A stretch of 64,000 nucleotides of DNA, from positions 62,001 to 126,000 of the forward strand of contig NZ_JAFCKF010000003.1 in NCBI RefSeq assembly GCF_018130545.1. The letters are read 5' to 3'. Shown piece by piece: positions 17,312-25,652 of the stretch. Position 1 is the stretch's first letter. Every line of letters begins with the position of its first letter. Under the pieces are notes generated by a model. That model was not told the DNA's origin and made no database searches. It saw only the letters and a list, made by a program, of their open reading frames with translations. Made by a program: the position numbers and the translations under genes. The DNA is from Bradyrhizobium tropiciagri (lineage in GTDB: Bacteria; Pseudomonadota; Alphaproteobacteria; Rhizobiales; Xanthobacteraceae).

Positions 17312-17641
17312 CGTGAGATCCGCGTCCGTCTCCGGACGATTGCAACGTTTCAAGGAATCCGAACAGCCGACCTTGCGGACCCAGCCCTCGTTTGGAAGGT
17401 TGAGCCGATAAACGAGCTCGAATGTTCGGGGAATTAGGCCGCGCCGGATATCCGCCATCAAAGCGGGCCGGCTGCGAGTGGGCGGTATCTACTGCGAGAC
17501 CGGCCAAACGTCAAGGTCGGCGCCGTCGCGCCCCACCCCGGCAGCGCCGGTATCAGAGCGGAACGGGGCCTCTCATATCAAGCACTTAGCCTGATGACGG
17601 GAGGTCCGCCGCCCGGCCGTCCACGGTCGCGGCCGGGTCGA
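17312..17641. other. secE upstream region (330 bases, no gene)
   Basis: This is the gap between secE and the acyl-CoA synthetase, both on the minus strand. It holds a candidate secE promoter at 17486-17514. It also has an 8-bp GC-rich hairpin CCCGGCCG (17612-17619) / CGGCCGGG (17630-17637), just after the synthetase stop and without a T tract, which may end that upstream transcript. There is no tRNA-Trp here, although it sits directly before secE in many relatives. Confidence 0.5.
17486..17514 (-). promoter_or_regulatory. Candidate sigma-70 promoter of secE-nusG-rplKA
   Basis: Minus-strand TTGACG, a 17-bp spacer, then TAGATA. The predicted start near 17479 gives a leader of about 168 nt before the secE ATG. 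It would let the ribosomal operon be expressed independently of the acyl-CoA synthetase gene upstream. Confidence 0.55.
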
Positions 17642-19255
17642 TCACCCGGCAAAGCTCTTCTGGACCGCCTGATCCAGCGTGGCTCCGCCGACATAGCGCT
17701 GCCGCAGCTCGCGCTTGAGCAGCTTGCCGCTCGGATTCTTCGGCAAGGCGTCGACGAAGATGACCCGCTTCGGGACCTTGAAATGGGCCATCGACGCCGC
17801 GCAGTGCTTGATGACAGCCTCAGCATCGAGGTTTTGGCCCGTCTTGACCACGACGATCGCCGTCACCGCCTCGATCCAGCGCGGATCGGGCAGCCCGACC
17901 ACCGCGACCTCCGAAACCCCAGGCAACCGGTAGATCATCTCCTCGACCTCGCGGCTCGCGACATTCTCGCCGCCGCTCTTGATCATGTCCTTCACGCGAT
18001 CGACGACGGTGATGTAGCCACTGGCATCGACGGTCGCGAGATCGCCGGAATGAAACCAGCCGCCGGCAAACGCCGCCGCGGTCTTCACCGGATCGTTGTA
18101 GTAGCCGGACAACAGATGCGGCGAGCGGTGCACGATCTCGCCGACCTCCTCGACCCCGACGTCGGTCATGTCGGGCCTGACCACCCGCGTCTCGACATTG
18201 ATCGCGGGCTTGCCGGCGGAGCCTGCCTTCGGCAGCTGGTCCTCCGGCGACAGCACGGTGGCGAGCGGCGCGATCTCGGTCTGGCCGTAGAAATTCCAGA
18301 ACTTCACGTCAGGCAGCCGGCGCTGCAATTCGAGCAGCACCTCGACCGGCATGATCGAGGCGCCGTAATAGCCCTTGCGCAGGGTCGACAGATCAGTGCG
18401 ATCGAAAGCCGGCGAGCGCAGCATCGCGATCCAGATCGTCGGCGGCGCGAAGAACGAATTGATCTTGTGGGCCGCGATCAGCGCCAGCAAATTGTCGGGC
18501 ACCGGCTTACCGGTGATGAGGCTGGTGGCGCCGAGATAGATCGCGGGCCCCAGGAAGACGTCGAGCTGCGCGCAGTGATAGAGCGGCAGCGCGTGCAGCA
18601 CGGTGTCGTCGGTCGCCATGCCTCCGTCGATGATGCAGCTGACATACTGCCACATCACGGCTTCATGGGTGAGGATCGCACCCTTCGGCAGCGACTCCGT
18701 GCCGCTGGTGTAGATGATCTGCGCGGGATCGCGGCTGTCGACCGAGGCTTCGGGCGCCGACGCGTCGCTGTGCAGCAGGCTGTCGAATGTCGTGATGCCT
18801 TCGGGCGCGGTGGCCGGATCCTCGCCCGGCAGCCAGATCAGGGTTTCGACCGCCGAGCCCTTGGCGGCGGCGGCGTGCGCGGTCTCGACGAAATCGGGGC
18901 CGACCGCGAGCAGCTTGGCGCCGGAATTCGCCAGGATGAAATTGATCTCGTCGGGATTGAGCATGAAGTTGATCGGCACCAGGATCGCGCCGATCCGCGC
19001 CACCGCGAAGCGCAACGCGGCAAAGCCGTGCGAATTGCGCGACAGCACCGCGACGCGATCACCCTTCGCAACGCCAAGACCGAGCAGACCGCGTCCGAGC
19101 CGATTGCAGATCGCGTCCATCTCCGCAAACGTCCAGCTCACCTCGCCGCAGATCAGCGCGGTCTTGCTGGGGTAGCGTTTCGCCGACCGGCGCAGCAGAT
19201 CGCCGATGCTGTGCTCGCGGGCGCGCTGGATGGTTGCTGCGATGTTGTCGCTCAT
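17642..19255 (-). CDS. AMP-binding acyl-CoA synthetase
   Basis: This 537-residue ANL-family adenylating enzyme should activate a carboxylic acid to its CoA thioester. The phosphate-binding motif is IIYTSGTESLPKGAILTHE (near 181-199), which carries ESLPKG in place of the common TGxPKG. Others are NFYGQTEIAP, GWFHSGDLA, DRVKDMIKSGGENV and the C-terminal lysine motif PKNPSGKLLKREL. The chain length or aromatic specificity cannot be told. It lies 63 bases downstream of the GntR regulator on the same strand, probably as one operon, with a substrate-binding protein divergent to it. I infer uptake and activation of a shared, unknown acid. Confidence 0.93.
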   Translation of the reverse strand: MSDNIAATIQRAREHSIGDLLRRSAKRYPSKTALICGEVSWTFAEMDAICNRLGRGLLGLGVAKGDRVAVLSRNSHGFAALRFAVARIGAILVPINFMLNPDEINFILANSGAKLLAVGPDFVETAHAAAAKGSAVETLIWLPGEDPATAPEGITTFDSLLHSDASAPEASVDSRDPAQIIYTSGTESLPKGAILTHEAVMWQYVSCIIDGGMATDDTVLHALPLYHCAQLDVFLGPAIYLGATSLITGKPVPDNLLALIAAHKINSFFAPPTIWIAMLRSPAFDRTDLSTLRKGYYGASIMPVEVLLELQRRLPDVKFWNFYGQTEIAPLATVLSPEDQLPKAGSAGKPAINVETRVVRPDMTDVGVEEVGEIVHRSPHLLSGYYNDPVKTAAAFAGGWFHSGDLATVDASGYITVVDRVKDMIKSGGENVASREVEEMIYRLPGVSEVAVVGLPDPRWIEAVTAIVVVKTGQNLDAEAVIKHCAASMAHFKVPKRVIFVDALPKNPSGKLLKRELRQRYVGGATLDQAVQKSFAG

Positions 19256-19318
19256 TTGTCCCTCCCGAATGTGCTTTTTGTCGTTGTCTTGTCTTTGTCG
19301 CTTTTGGCCGCGCCGTCG

Positions 19319-20080
19319 CTACTGCCGCGCGGCGTGGGCGTGTTCCATGTAGGTGTGTTCGACGGAGCGATCGAGCGAGGCGATCTTCTCGAAGCCGCGC
19401 CGCCAGTCCTGTAGATGCCGCTGCGTCCACAACACGCCGGCCTCCTTGTCGCGCCGCCCGATCGCATCGAGGATGTGGCGATGCGCTTCGACGAGGCGCG
19501 CACCGCCCTCGGGCACGCCGCCGACGATCATCTCGGTGGTCGGAAAGAACAGCTGCGCGGCCGGCTCGCGGGCGAGCTGCAGCACGCGGTTCTGCGAGGC
19601 CTTGGCCATCAGCACGTGGAATTCTGCATCGAGTTCGGCGAGCCCGGCGGGATTGCCGACCACAGCGGCGCTGCGCGCGAGATTGCCGGCGAGCTCGGCG
19701 AGGTTCTCGTCGGTCGCGCGCTCCACCGCGCCCTCGACGCTCGCGACCTCGAGCGTCATCGAGGTCTCGAACAATTCGCGGAACGTCACCTCGTGCAGGA
19801 TCAGCGCGCGCGATAGCCGCGTGGCGAGCTTGTTGTAGCGCGGCAGGCAGGCCTGCAGGCGTCGGCTGGAATCACGGCGGATCAGCCCGCCCTCCTCGAG
19901 CACGCGAATGCCTTCGCGCACCGTCGAGCGGTTGACGCCGAACTGTTCGACCAGCTGCTGCTCGGTGCCGATCGGCTCGCCCGGCTTGATCCGGCCGTTG
20001 ATGATCTCGCGTTCGATCGCGTCGGCGACCTTCTGGTAGGCCGGCGCAACGTCGATGCGCCGGAACAGCGGCGTGGCCAC
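19319..20080 (-). CDS. GntR family regulator with FCD domain
   Basis: This 253-residue protein has an N-terminal winged helix (about residues 10-80: AYQKVADAIEREIINGRIKPG and QQLVEQFGVNRSTVREGIRVLEEGG) and a C-terminal all-helical FCD ligand domain. I start it at the GTG at 20080, with GGGAG upstream, giving MATPLFRRIDVAPAYQ. The frame runs far further upstream but that is shadow sequence over the divergent gene. It is followed by the acyl-CoA synthetase. Two identical TTTGTCGGACAAA palindromes lie between it and the divergent substrate-binding protein and are its likely operators. Confidence 0.92.
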   Translation of the reverse strand: MATPLFRRIDVAPAYQKVADAIEREIINGRIKPGEPIGTEQQLVEQFGVNRSTVREGIRVLEEGGLIRRDSSRRLQACLPRYNKLATRLSRALILHEVTFRELFETSMTLEVASVEGAVERATDENLAELAGNLARSAAVVGNPAGLAELDAEFHVLMAKASQNRVLQLAREPAAQLFFPTTEMIVGGVPEGGARLVEAHRHILDAIGRRDKEAGVLWTQRHLQDWRRGFEKIASLDRSVEHTYMEHAHAARQ

Positions 20081-20099
20081 CCTGGGCTCCCGATTGTCG

Positions 20100-20112
20100 T
20101 TTGTCGGACAAA
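20100..20112. promoter_or_regulatory. Operator-like palindrome, copy 1
   Basis: TTTGTC-G-GACAAA is a perfect 13-bp palindrome, 20 bases upstream of the GntR start. It is identical to the copy at 20211. The size and symmetry fit an FCD-type GntR operator. Confidence 0.7.
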
Positions 20113-20159
20113 GTGTAGGCGAAGGCCCATGGAGCGTCAAATCAGCTGCTCTCGGCCGC

Positions 20160-20172
20160 GTTGTCGCACCAA
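20160..20172. promoter_or_regulatory. Degenerate third operator candidate
   Basis: GTTGTCGCACCAA matches the 13-bp palindrome at 10 of 13 positions. It lies between the two perfect copies, 60 bases from one and 51 from the other. Weak evidence. Confidence 0.25.
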
Positions 20173-20210
20173 GCCGGGCAGAATTGACACCGGAACCAGG
20201 CATATCTAGC

Positions 20211-20223
20211 TTTGTCGGACAAA
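20211..20223. promoter_or_regulatory. Operator-like palindrome, copy 2
   Basis: A second exact TTTGTCGGACAAA, 31 bases upstream of the substrate-binding protein start. It is 111 bases from copy 1, a spacing that would allow looping or joint control of both divergent units. Confidence 0.7.
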
Positions 20224-20254
20224 CAGATAAGAACGTCCGGGGAGGCACATCACC

Positions 20255-21460
20255 ATGAAATCCATCGCCACGAGTCTGTCCGCGGCCGGCCTGCTTGCCG
20301 CAGTGCTGGCGGGGCCCGCGCTCGCGCAGCAGACGCCGCTCAAGATCGGCGTGCTGACCGATTTCCAGTCGGTCTATTCCGACATCGGCGGCGCCGGGAA
20401 TGTCGAGGGCGCCAAGATGGCCATCGAGGAGTTCGGCGGCTCGATGTTCGGCAAGCCGATCGAGCTCGTTACCGCCGATCCCCTCAACAAGGCCGACGCC
20501 GCCGCCACCATCACCCGCAAATGGTACGAGGCCGAAGGCGTCGACATGATCATCGACATGCCGACCTCGGCGACCGCGCTCGCCGGCATGGAGATGTCGA
20601 AGCAGTTCGAGAAGATCATGATCGTGACGGACGCGGCGAGCTCCGACATCACGGGCAAGTCCTGCTCGCCCTACACGCTGCACTGGACCTACGACACCTA
20701 CGCCAACGCCCACACCGTCGGCAGCGCGATCGTGAAGAACGGCGGCGACAGCTGGTTCTTCATCACCGCCGACTACGTGTTCGGCCACTCGATCGAGCGC
20801 GACACCGGCGACGTCGTTCGCGCCGCCGGCGGCAAGGTGCTCGGCAGCGCCCGCCATCCGCTCAACACGCCGGATTTCTCATCCTTCCTGCTGCAGGCGC
20901 AGGCCTCGAAGGCCAAGATCATCGGCCTCGCCAATGGTGGCGGCGACACCATCAACGCGATCAAGCAGGCCTCCGAATTCGGCATCGTCGCGGGCGGGCA
21001 GAACCTCGCCGGGATCGTGATGTTCATCTCCGACATCCACAGCCTCGGGCTGAAGCTCGCGCAGGGCCTGATCATCACCGAGGCCTACTATTGGGATCTC
21101 AACGACCGCACCCGCGCCTTCGGCAAGCGCTTCTTCGACCGCATGAAGCGGATGCCGACCATGAACCAGGCCGCGACCTACAGCGCCACCCTGCACTACC
21201 TCAACGCGGTGAAGGCCGCCGGCACCAAGGACACCAAGCCGGTGCTGGCGAAGATGCGCGCGACCCCGGTCCGCGACGCCTTCACCGACAACGGCGTGGT
21301 CCGCGAGGACGGCCGCATGGTGCACTCGATGTTCCTGTTCGAGGTCAAGAAGCCCGAGGAATCAAAGGCGCCGTGGGATTACTACAAGGTGCTGGCCGAG
21401 GTGCCCGGCGACCAGGCGTTCCGGCCGATGAAGGACGGCGGTTGCCCGCTGATCAAGTGA
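20255..21460 (+). CDS. Branched-chain-amino-acid-type ABC transporter substrate-binding protein (orphan)
   Basis: This 401-residue periplasmic type I binding protein has a signal peptide (MKSIATSLSAAGLLAAVLAG, cleavage after PALA). The Leu/Ile/Val-family core starts LKIGVLTDFQSVYSDIGGAG. A GGGGAGG ribosome site precedes the ATG. No permease or ATPase gene lies nearby, so it must share a transporter encoded elsewhere or act in sensing. It is divergent from a GntR-acyl-CoA synthetase pair under the same palindromes, so the ligand is probably the acid that synthetase activates. A clear paralogue is encoded at 43291-44514. Confidence 0.92.
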   Translation: MKSIATSLSAAGLLAAVLAGPALAQQTPLKIGVLTDFQSVYSDIGGAGNVEGAKMAIEEFGGSMFGKPIELVTADPLNKADAAATITRKWYEAEGVDMIIDMPTSATALAGMEMSKQFEKIMIVTDAASSDITGKSCSPYTLHWTYDTYANAHTVGSAIVKNGGDSWFFITADYVFGHSIERDTGDVVRAAGGKVLGSARHPLNTPDFSSFLLQAQASKAKIIGLANGGGDTINAIKQASEFGIVAGGQNLAGIVMFISDIHSLGLKLAQGLIITEAYYWDLNDRTRAFGKRFFDRMKRMPTMNQAATYSATLHYLNAVKAAGTKDTKPVLAKMRATPVRDAFTDNGVVREDGRMVHSMFLFEVKKPEESKAPWDYYKVLAEVPGDQAFRPMKDGGCPLIK

Positions 21461-21524
21461 GTGAATACAGTCATGGCCGGGGTCCAAGACCTCGGCCAAG
21501 GCATTCAAATTGTTGGCTAAAAGC

Positions 21525-21600
21525 TGGCAGGAGTGGCAGGGCTCGAACCTGCGACCCCCGGTTTTGGAGACCGGTGCTCTACCAATTGAGCTACACTCCT
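21525..21600 (-). tRNA. tRNA-Trp (anticodon CCA)
   Basis: A full 76-nt cloverleaf on the minus strand. The acceptor is AGGAGTG / CACTCCT, the D arm GCTCAATTGGTAGAGC, the anticodon loop CTCCAAA, the T arm GCAGGTTCGAGCCCTGC, and the CCA end is encoded. In many alphaproteobacteria this gene directly precedes secE. Here about 4.2 kb with three genes separates them. Confidence 0.97.
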
Positions 21601-21781
21601 GCAGGGAACCAGCGTCGCCGCCGGTTCGCGCCGTTTCAAGCACAGGGCATGGCCGGTTTGCAAGGGCGAAGCGGTGAAGCTTCTGTTCATTGCAAAACTT
21701 CTGCGCCAGACTTCGGCGATCACCCGAAGATCACCTCATGTCGGCGCCTCGCCGCAAGAATCAAGAGCACAGGGAGAGACC

Positions 21782-23005
21782 ATGAACGCTCAAACCGCCA
21801 CCAAACATGCCGCCAGCCAGACCACCCCGTCCCTCCCCCTCGCCAAGCCCGAATCGATCGGGCTATCGAGCACGCGGCTGCAGGCGATGTCCGACACCTT
21901 CAAGCGCGAGGTCGACAAGGGAACCGCGCCCGGCTTCACGGTGCTGGTGGCGCGGCGCGGCCAGATCGGCTGGTTCGACGCGATCGGCCGGCAGAGCCCG
22001 ACCACTGCTGCGCCGATGACCCATGACTCGATCTTCCGCATCTTCTCGATGACCAAGCCGATCGTCTCGATCGGCATCATGCAGCTCCTCGAGGACGGCC
22101 ACTTCCTGCTCGACGATCCCGTGGCGAAATTCATCCCCGAATTCGCCGAGACCAAGGTTGGCGTCGAACGCAATGGCAAGCTCGAGCTCGTCCCGGTCCA
22201 ACGGCAGATGACGATCCAGGACCTGCTGCGCCACACGTCGGGTTTGACGTATGACCACACCGGCAACGGTCCGGTGCAGGAACTCTACAAGCAGTCGCGG
22301 CTGCGCAGCCGCAAGATCACCAATGCCGAGCACGCCACCATGCTCGCCGGCATGCCGCTGGTCTGCCAGCCCGGCGCCGAGTGGAACTACAGCCGCTCCA
22401 CCGACATCCTCGGCCGCATCATCGAAGTCGTCAGCGGCCAGACGCTCGGCGCGTTCCTCACTGAGCGCATCCTCTCGCCGCTGCAGATGCACGAGACCGC
22501 CTTCCACACTCCAGAGGCCAATGCCGGCCGGCTCGCCGAGGCGTTTGCCAACGATCCCTGGACCAACGAGAAGGTGCAGCTGTTCAACATGCTGGAAAAG
22601 CCGGCGATGGAATCCGGCGGCGGCGGACTGGTGTCGACCACGATGGACTATGCCCGCTTCGCGCAGATGCTGCTCAATGGCGGCACGCTCGACGGCACCA
22701 GGATCATCGGCCGCAAGACGCTTGCCTTCATGGCGTCCGATCACCTCGGCGCCGGCGTCAAGGTCCAGGGCACGCTGGTGTCGCCCGGCCATAGCTTCGG
22801 CCTCGGCTTCGCCGTGCGTACCCAACAGGGCGTCGCGCCGTTCTCCGGCTCGGTCGGCCAGTATTTCTGGAGCGGCATGGCCGGCACGTTCTTCTGGATC
22901 GATCCGAGCGAAGACCTGATCGCGGTCTTCATGATGCAGGGCCCGGGCCAGCGCGAATACACCCGCTCGCTGGTGAGGAACGGCGTGTACGCGGCGGTGG
23001 AGTGA
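21782..23005 (+). CDS. Serine hydrolase, class C beta-lactamase/esterase family
   Basis: This 407-residue enzyme has the SxxK nucleophile motif as SMTK (S89-K92) and the second motif as YSR (Y203). A Gly-rich strand GHSFGLGFAV comes late in the chain. It lacks an obvious signal peptide, so a cytoplasmic esterase or amidase role is more likely than antibiotic hydrolysis. I start at the ATG at 21782, which has AGGGAGAG upstream. The frame is open 36 codons earlier across tRNA-proximal sequence without a better start. It converges on an SDR gene with a shared terminator between. Confidence 0.9.
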   Translation: MNAQTATKHAASQTTPSLPLAKPESIGLSSTRLQAMSDTFKREVDKGTAPGFTVLVARRGQIGWFDAIGRQSPTTAAPMTHDSIFRIFSMTKPIVSIGIMQLLEDGHFLLDDPVAKFIPEFAETKVGVERNGKLELVPVQRQMTIQDLLRHTSGLTYDHTGNGPVQELYKQSRLRSRKITNAEHATMLAGMPLVCQPGAEWNYSRSTDILGRIIEVVSGQTLGAFLTERILSPLQMHETAFHTPEANAGRLAEAFANDPWTNEKVQLFNMLEKPAMESGGGGLVSTTMDYARFAQMLLNGGTLDGTRIIGRKTLAFMASDHLGAGVKVQGTLVSPGHSFGLGFAVRTQQGVAPFSGSVGQYFWSGMAGTFFWIDPSEDLIAVFMMQGPGQREYTRSLVRNGVYAAVE

Positions 23006-23033
23006 TTGGGACACTCCCCGTCCCGCATCCAAG

Positions 23034-23149
23034 ACACTCATCGCCCGGCTTGACCGGGCGATCCAGTACGCCGCGGCCTATCGGCGCAACAATGACGGCC
23101 TCTGGAATACTGGATCACCCGCTTGCGCGGGTGATGACAGATTGAGTGT
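23034..23149. repeat. Compound palindromic intergenic element
   Basis: Outer arms ACACTCA (23034-23040) / TGAGTGT (23143-23149) enclose two hairpins, CGCCCGG-CTTGA-CCGGGCG and CACCCGC-TTG-CGCGGGTG. ATCCAGTA and TACTGGAT form a further matching pair inside. The nested symmetry fits a paired REP-like unit between convergent genes. Confidence 0.7.
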
Positions 23150-23169
23150 GGTGCGCTTTTGCGCACCAC
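23148..23169. terminator. Bidirectional terminator between convergent genes
   Basis: A perfect 9-bp stem GTGGTGCGC / GCGCACCAC with a TTTT loop. It sits 9 bases before the SDR stop and serves the convergent serine hydrolase as well. It has no long T tract outside the stem. Confidence 0.55.
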
Positions 23170-23177
23170 CGCCGGCG

Positions 23178-23945
23178 TCAGCTGATCGTCGCGCCGCCGT
23201 CGATCACGATGGTCTGACCGGTCATGAAGTCGCCGGCACGCGAGCCCATCATCACGGCCGCGCCCGCGATTTCGTCGGGCACGCCGATCCGCAGCAGCGG
23301 CGAGCGCGCGGTCGAGGCCTTCAGATTGTCCGGATTGTCCCACAGCGCCTTGGCGAAGTCGGTCTTGATCAGGCCGGGCGCGATGCAGTTCACGCGGATG
23401 TTGTGCTTGCCGTATTCGCAGGCGAGGTTGCGCGCGAGCTGCATGTCGGCAGCCTTCGAGATCGCGTAGGCGCCGAGGATGGTCGAGCCCTTCAGGCCGC
23501 CGATCGAGGACACGATGATGACGGAGCCGTCCTTGCGCTCGATCATCTGCGGCACCACCATCGAGATCAGCCAGTTGTTGGCGACGATGTTGTTGTCGAG
23601 GATTTTCCGGAACTGATCGTCGGAGATCCCGGCGAGCGGACCATAGTAAGGATTGGATGCCGCGTTGCAGACCAGCACGTCGATCTTGCCGAAGGCGCGG
23701 TTGCTCTCGTCGACCAGGTTCTGCAGATTTTCTTTCGACGAGATGTTGGCCGCGATCGCAACCGCAGTGCCCTTGCCATAGCTGTCGTTGATCTCGGTCG
23801 CGACCTGCTCGCAGACGTCGGCCTTACGCGAGGAGATCACGACCTTCGCGCCGTGCTCGGCCATCCGCTCGGCGATCGCGCGCCCGATGCCGCGCGTCGA
23901 ACCGGTGATGACGGCGACTTTTCCCTTCATGTCGAACAAGGTCAT
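23178..23945 (-). CDS. SDR family oxidoreductase
   Basis: This 255-residue classical short-chain dehydrogenase has the cofactor motif TGSTRGIG (residues 15-22), NAAS in place of the usual NNAG, and the catalytic Ser and YxxxK in VSSIGGLKG and AYAISKA. The C-terminus ends GQTIVIDGGATIS, as in FabG-like enzymes. The arginine SSRK after strand 2 suggests NADP. It probably oxidises or reduces a hydroxyacyl or alcohol substrate in the lipid-related neighbourhood. Confidence 0.93.
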   Translation of the reverse strand: MTLFDMKGKVAVITGSTRGIGRAIAERMAEHGAKVVISSRKADVCEQVATEINDSYGKGTAVAIAANISSKENLQNLVDESNRAFGKIDVLVCNAASNPYYGPLAGISDDQFRKILDNNIVANNWLISMVVPQMIERKDGSVIIVSSIGGLKGSTILGAYAISKAADMQLARNLACEYGKHNIRVNCIAPGLIKTDFAKALWDNPDNLKASTARSPLLRIGVPDEIAGAAVMMGSRAGDFMTGQTIVIDGGATIS

Positions 23946-24019
23946 GCTTCTCTCCCTGATGTAAGGTGTTTGAATTCGGCGCTGAACTTAAGCAGCGTTG
24001 TCATATTGCGATAGCAGCA

Positions 24020-24727
24020 TCACGCGAGCTTGCTCGGCGGCCGCACCTCGGGCCCGGATGGCTGATGCATCGCGGCGTGGCGGGGATCGGCGATCCACGG
24101 CTGCTGGTTCACCATCGGCAATCGCCACATCGACACATTGGGCGCCGCGATGTGATCGAGCCGCGTCACCGAGACATTGTCGATGTCGAACGACAGACCG
24201 CGGTCCGGCTGGCCGCCAAGTGCAAGACCGACCGCAGCCCGGATCACACCGCCATGGCCGACCGCGATGATGTCCTTGCCGGCCTCCGCAGCCGTGATCC
24301 GCACGATGGTGCGACAGACGCGGGTGTAGAGATCCATGAAACTCTCACCGCCCGGCGCCGGCTCGTTGACGTCGGCGAACCAGAGGTTGCCCGGCGGACG
24401 GCTGGCGAGAAACGCAGCGCGGTTCATGCCCTGCCACCGGCCGAGATGCAGCTCGGCGAAGTCGCGCTCGTGCGTCATGCTTTCGGGCTTCGGATAGCCG
24501 GCGGCCCAGATCGCGTCCGCGGTCTTGTGCGTGCGCTTCAGATTGCTCGAATACCAGACGGCGTTGCGCGGCAGCATCTTGGCGACCGCCTCGAACACTT
24601 CGACATCGCCGGTGTCGCAGTCGATATCCTCCTGCCCGTAGATGTTGCCGCCATCGCTGCGCACCGGCGCGTGACGAACCCACCACCACCGCGTCACCGT
24701 CACGTTAGGCTTCTCTGGATTGGACAT
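24020..24727 (-). CDS. Histidine phosphatase superfamily protein
   Basis: This 235-residue protein has the phosphohistidine motif RHA (R18-H19-A20 in WWWVRHAPVRS), a later SSNLKRTHKTA arginine region, the E in DFAELHLGRWQG and the second catalytic His in AVGHGGVIR. It resembles the cobalamin-phosphatase/phosphoglycerate-mutase-like group, but no cobalamin genes are near, so its substrate stays open. It lies 73 bases upstream of the SDR on the same strand and may share a transcript with it. Confidence 0.9.
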   Translation of the reverse strand: MSNPEKPNVTVTRWWWVRHAPVRSDGGNIYGQEDIDCDTGDVEVFEAVAKMLPRNAVWYSSNLKRTHKTADAIWAAGYPKPESMTHERDFAELHLGRWQGMNRAAFLASRPPGNLWFADVNEPAPGGESFMDLYTRVCRTIVRITAAEAGKDIIAVGHGGVIRAAVGLALGGQPDRGLSFDIDNVSVTRLDHIAAPNVSMWRLPMVNQQPWIADPRHAAMHQPSGPEVRPPSKLA

Positions 24728-24866
24728 CGGATGAGCCCTTCAATAGTGTCCCGTCACGCTGTACGTCACGCCGCACATCGTCTCAAGTGCTTCTGACGTT
24801 TGAAATTTTGTTTGAATTCCGTCGCGCGGCAGGCGCGCCACGGATCATGTGAACAGGGAGAAAACC

Positions 24867-25652
24867 ATGGGCCGCCTCGAAGGCAAATCCGTCATCATCA
24901 CCGGCGCGGGCAGCGGCATCGGCCGCGCGGCGTCGCTGCTGTTCACCAAGGAAGGTGCCAAGCTGATCGCGGTCGATCGCACTGACGGTGTCAACGAGAC
25001 CGCGAAGCTGGTGCGCGATGCCGGCGGCACCGTCGAAGCGGTCACCGCCGATGCCGGATCGGAGAGCGACGTGAAGGCCTTCATCGAGAAGGCTGTTTCG
25101 AAGTACGGCAAGCTCGATGCGATCTGGGCCAATGCCGGCGTCAGCGGCGGCCTCGTGCCGCTCGCCGACCAGACTCCGGAACATTGGCAGGAAGTGCTGC
25201 GCGTCAACCTGATCGGCCCGTTCCTCGCGATCAAGCATTCGATCCCTCACATGACCAAACAGGGCCACGGCTCGATCGTCTGCACCGCCTCGGTCGCGGG
25301 CTTGAAGTCCGGCGCCAGCGGACATCCCTACGGCGCGAGCAAGGCCGGCGTCATCAGCCTGGTGCAGACCACCGCCTACTCGCTCTCCGGCACCGGCGTG
25401 CGCATCAACGCGGTCTGCCCGGGCCTGATCGAGACCGGCATGACCAAGCCGGTGTTCGATCGCGCCAAGGAGCGCGGCACCCAGGACAAGATCGGCCAGC
25501 TCAACCCGTTGAAGCGCCCCGGCCAGCCGCACGAGCTCGCCGCGATGGGATTGTTCCTGGCCAGCGACGAGGCGTCCTACGTCAACGGCCAGGCGATCCC
25601 GGTCGACGGCGGCCTCACCGCATCGATGCCGTATACGGGCAAGCCGATCTAG
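24867..25652 (+). CDS. SDR family oxidoreductase
   Basis: This 261-residue short-chain dehydrogenase has TGAGSGIG at residues 12-19, NAG in WANAGVSGG, the active-site YGASKAG block and the C-terminal GQAIPVDGG. The Asp in IAVDRTD after strand 2 points to NAD(H). I use the ATG at 24867, preceded by AGGGAGAA. A GTG 18 bases upstream is in frame but has no good site. It is divergent from the histidine phosphatase. A paired REP-type repeat lies downstream. Confidence 0.92.
   Translation: MGRLEGKSVIITGAGSGIGRAASLLFTKEGAKLIAVDRTDGVNETAKLVRDAGGTVEAVTADAGSESDVKAFIEKAVSKYGKLDAIWANAGVSGGLVPLADQTPEHWQEVLRVNLIGPFLAIKHSIPHMTKQGHGSIVCTASVAGLKSGASGHPYGASKAGVISLVQTTAYSLSGTGVRINAVCPGLIETGMTKPVFDRAKERGTQDKIGQLNPLKRPGQPHELAAMGLFLASDEASYVNGQAIPVDGGLTASMPYTGKPI

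Noticed and set aside
20081-20857. N-terminal extension of the GntR frame over the divergent binding protein
   Set aside because: It overlaps a gene with a signal peptide and strong RBS on the other strand, and the HTH begins just after the GTG at 20080.
21782-23005. Antibiotic-resistance beta-lactamase
   Set aside because: It has the SxxK fold but no signal peptide, and class C-type hydrolases are commonly esterases. No resistance context is present.
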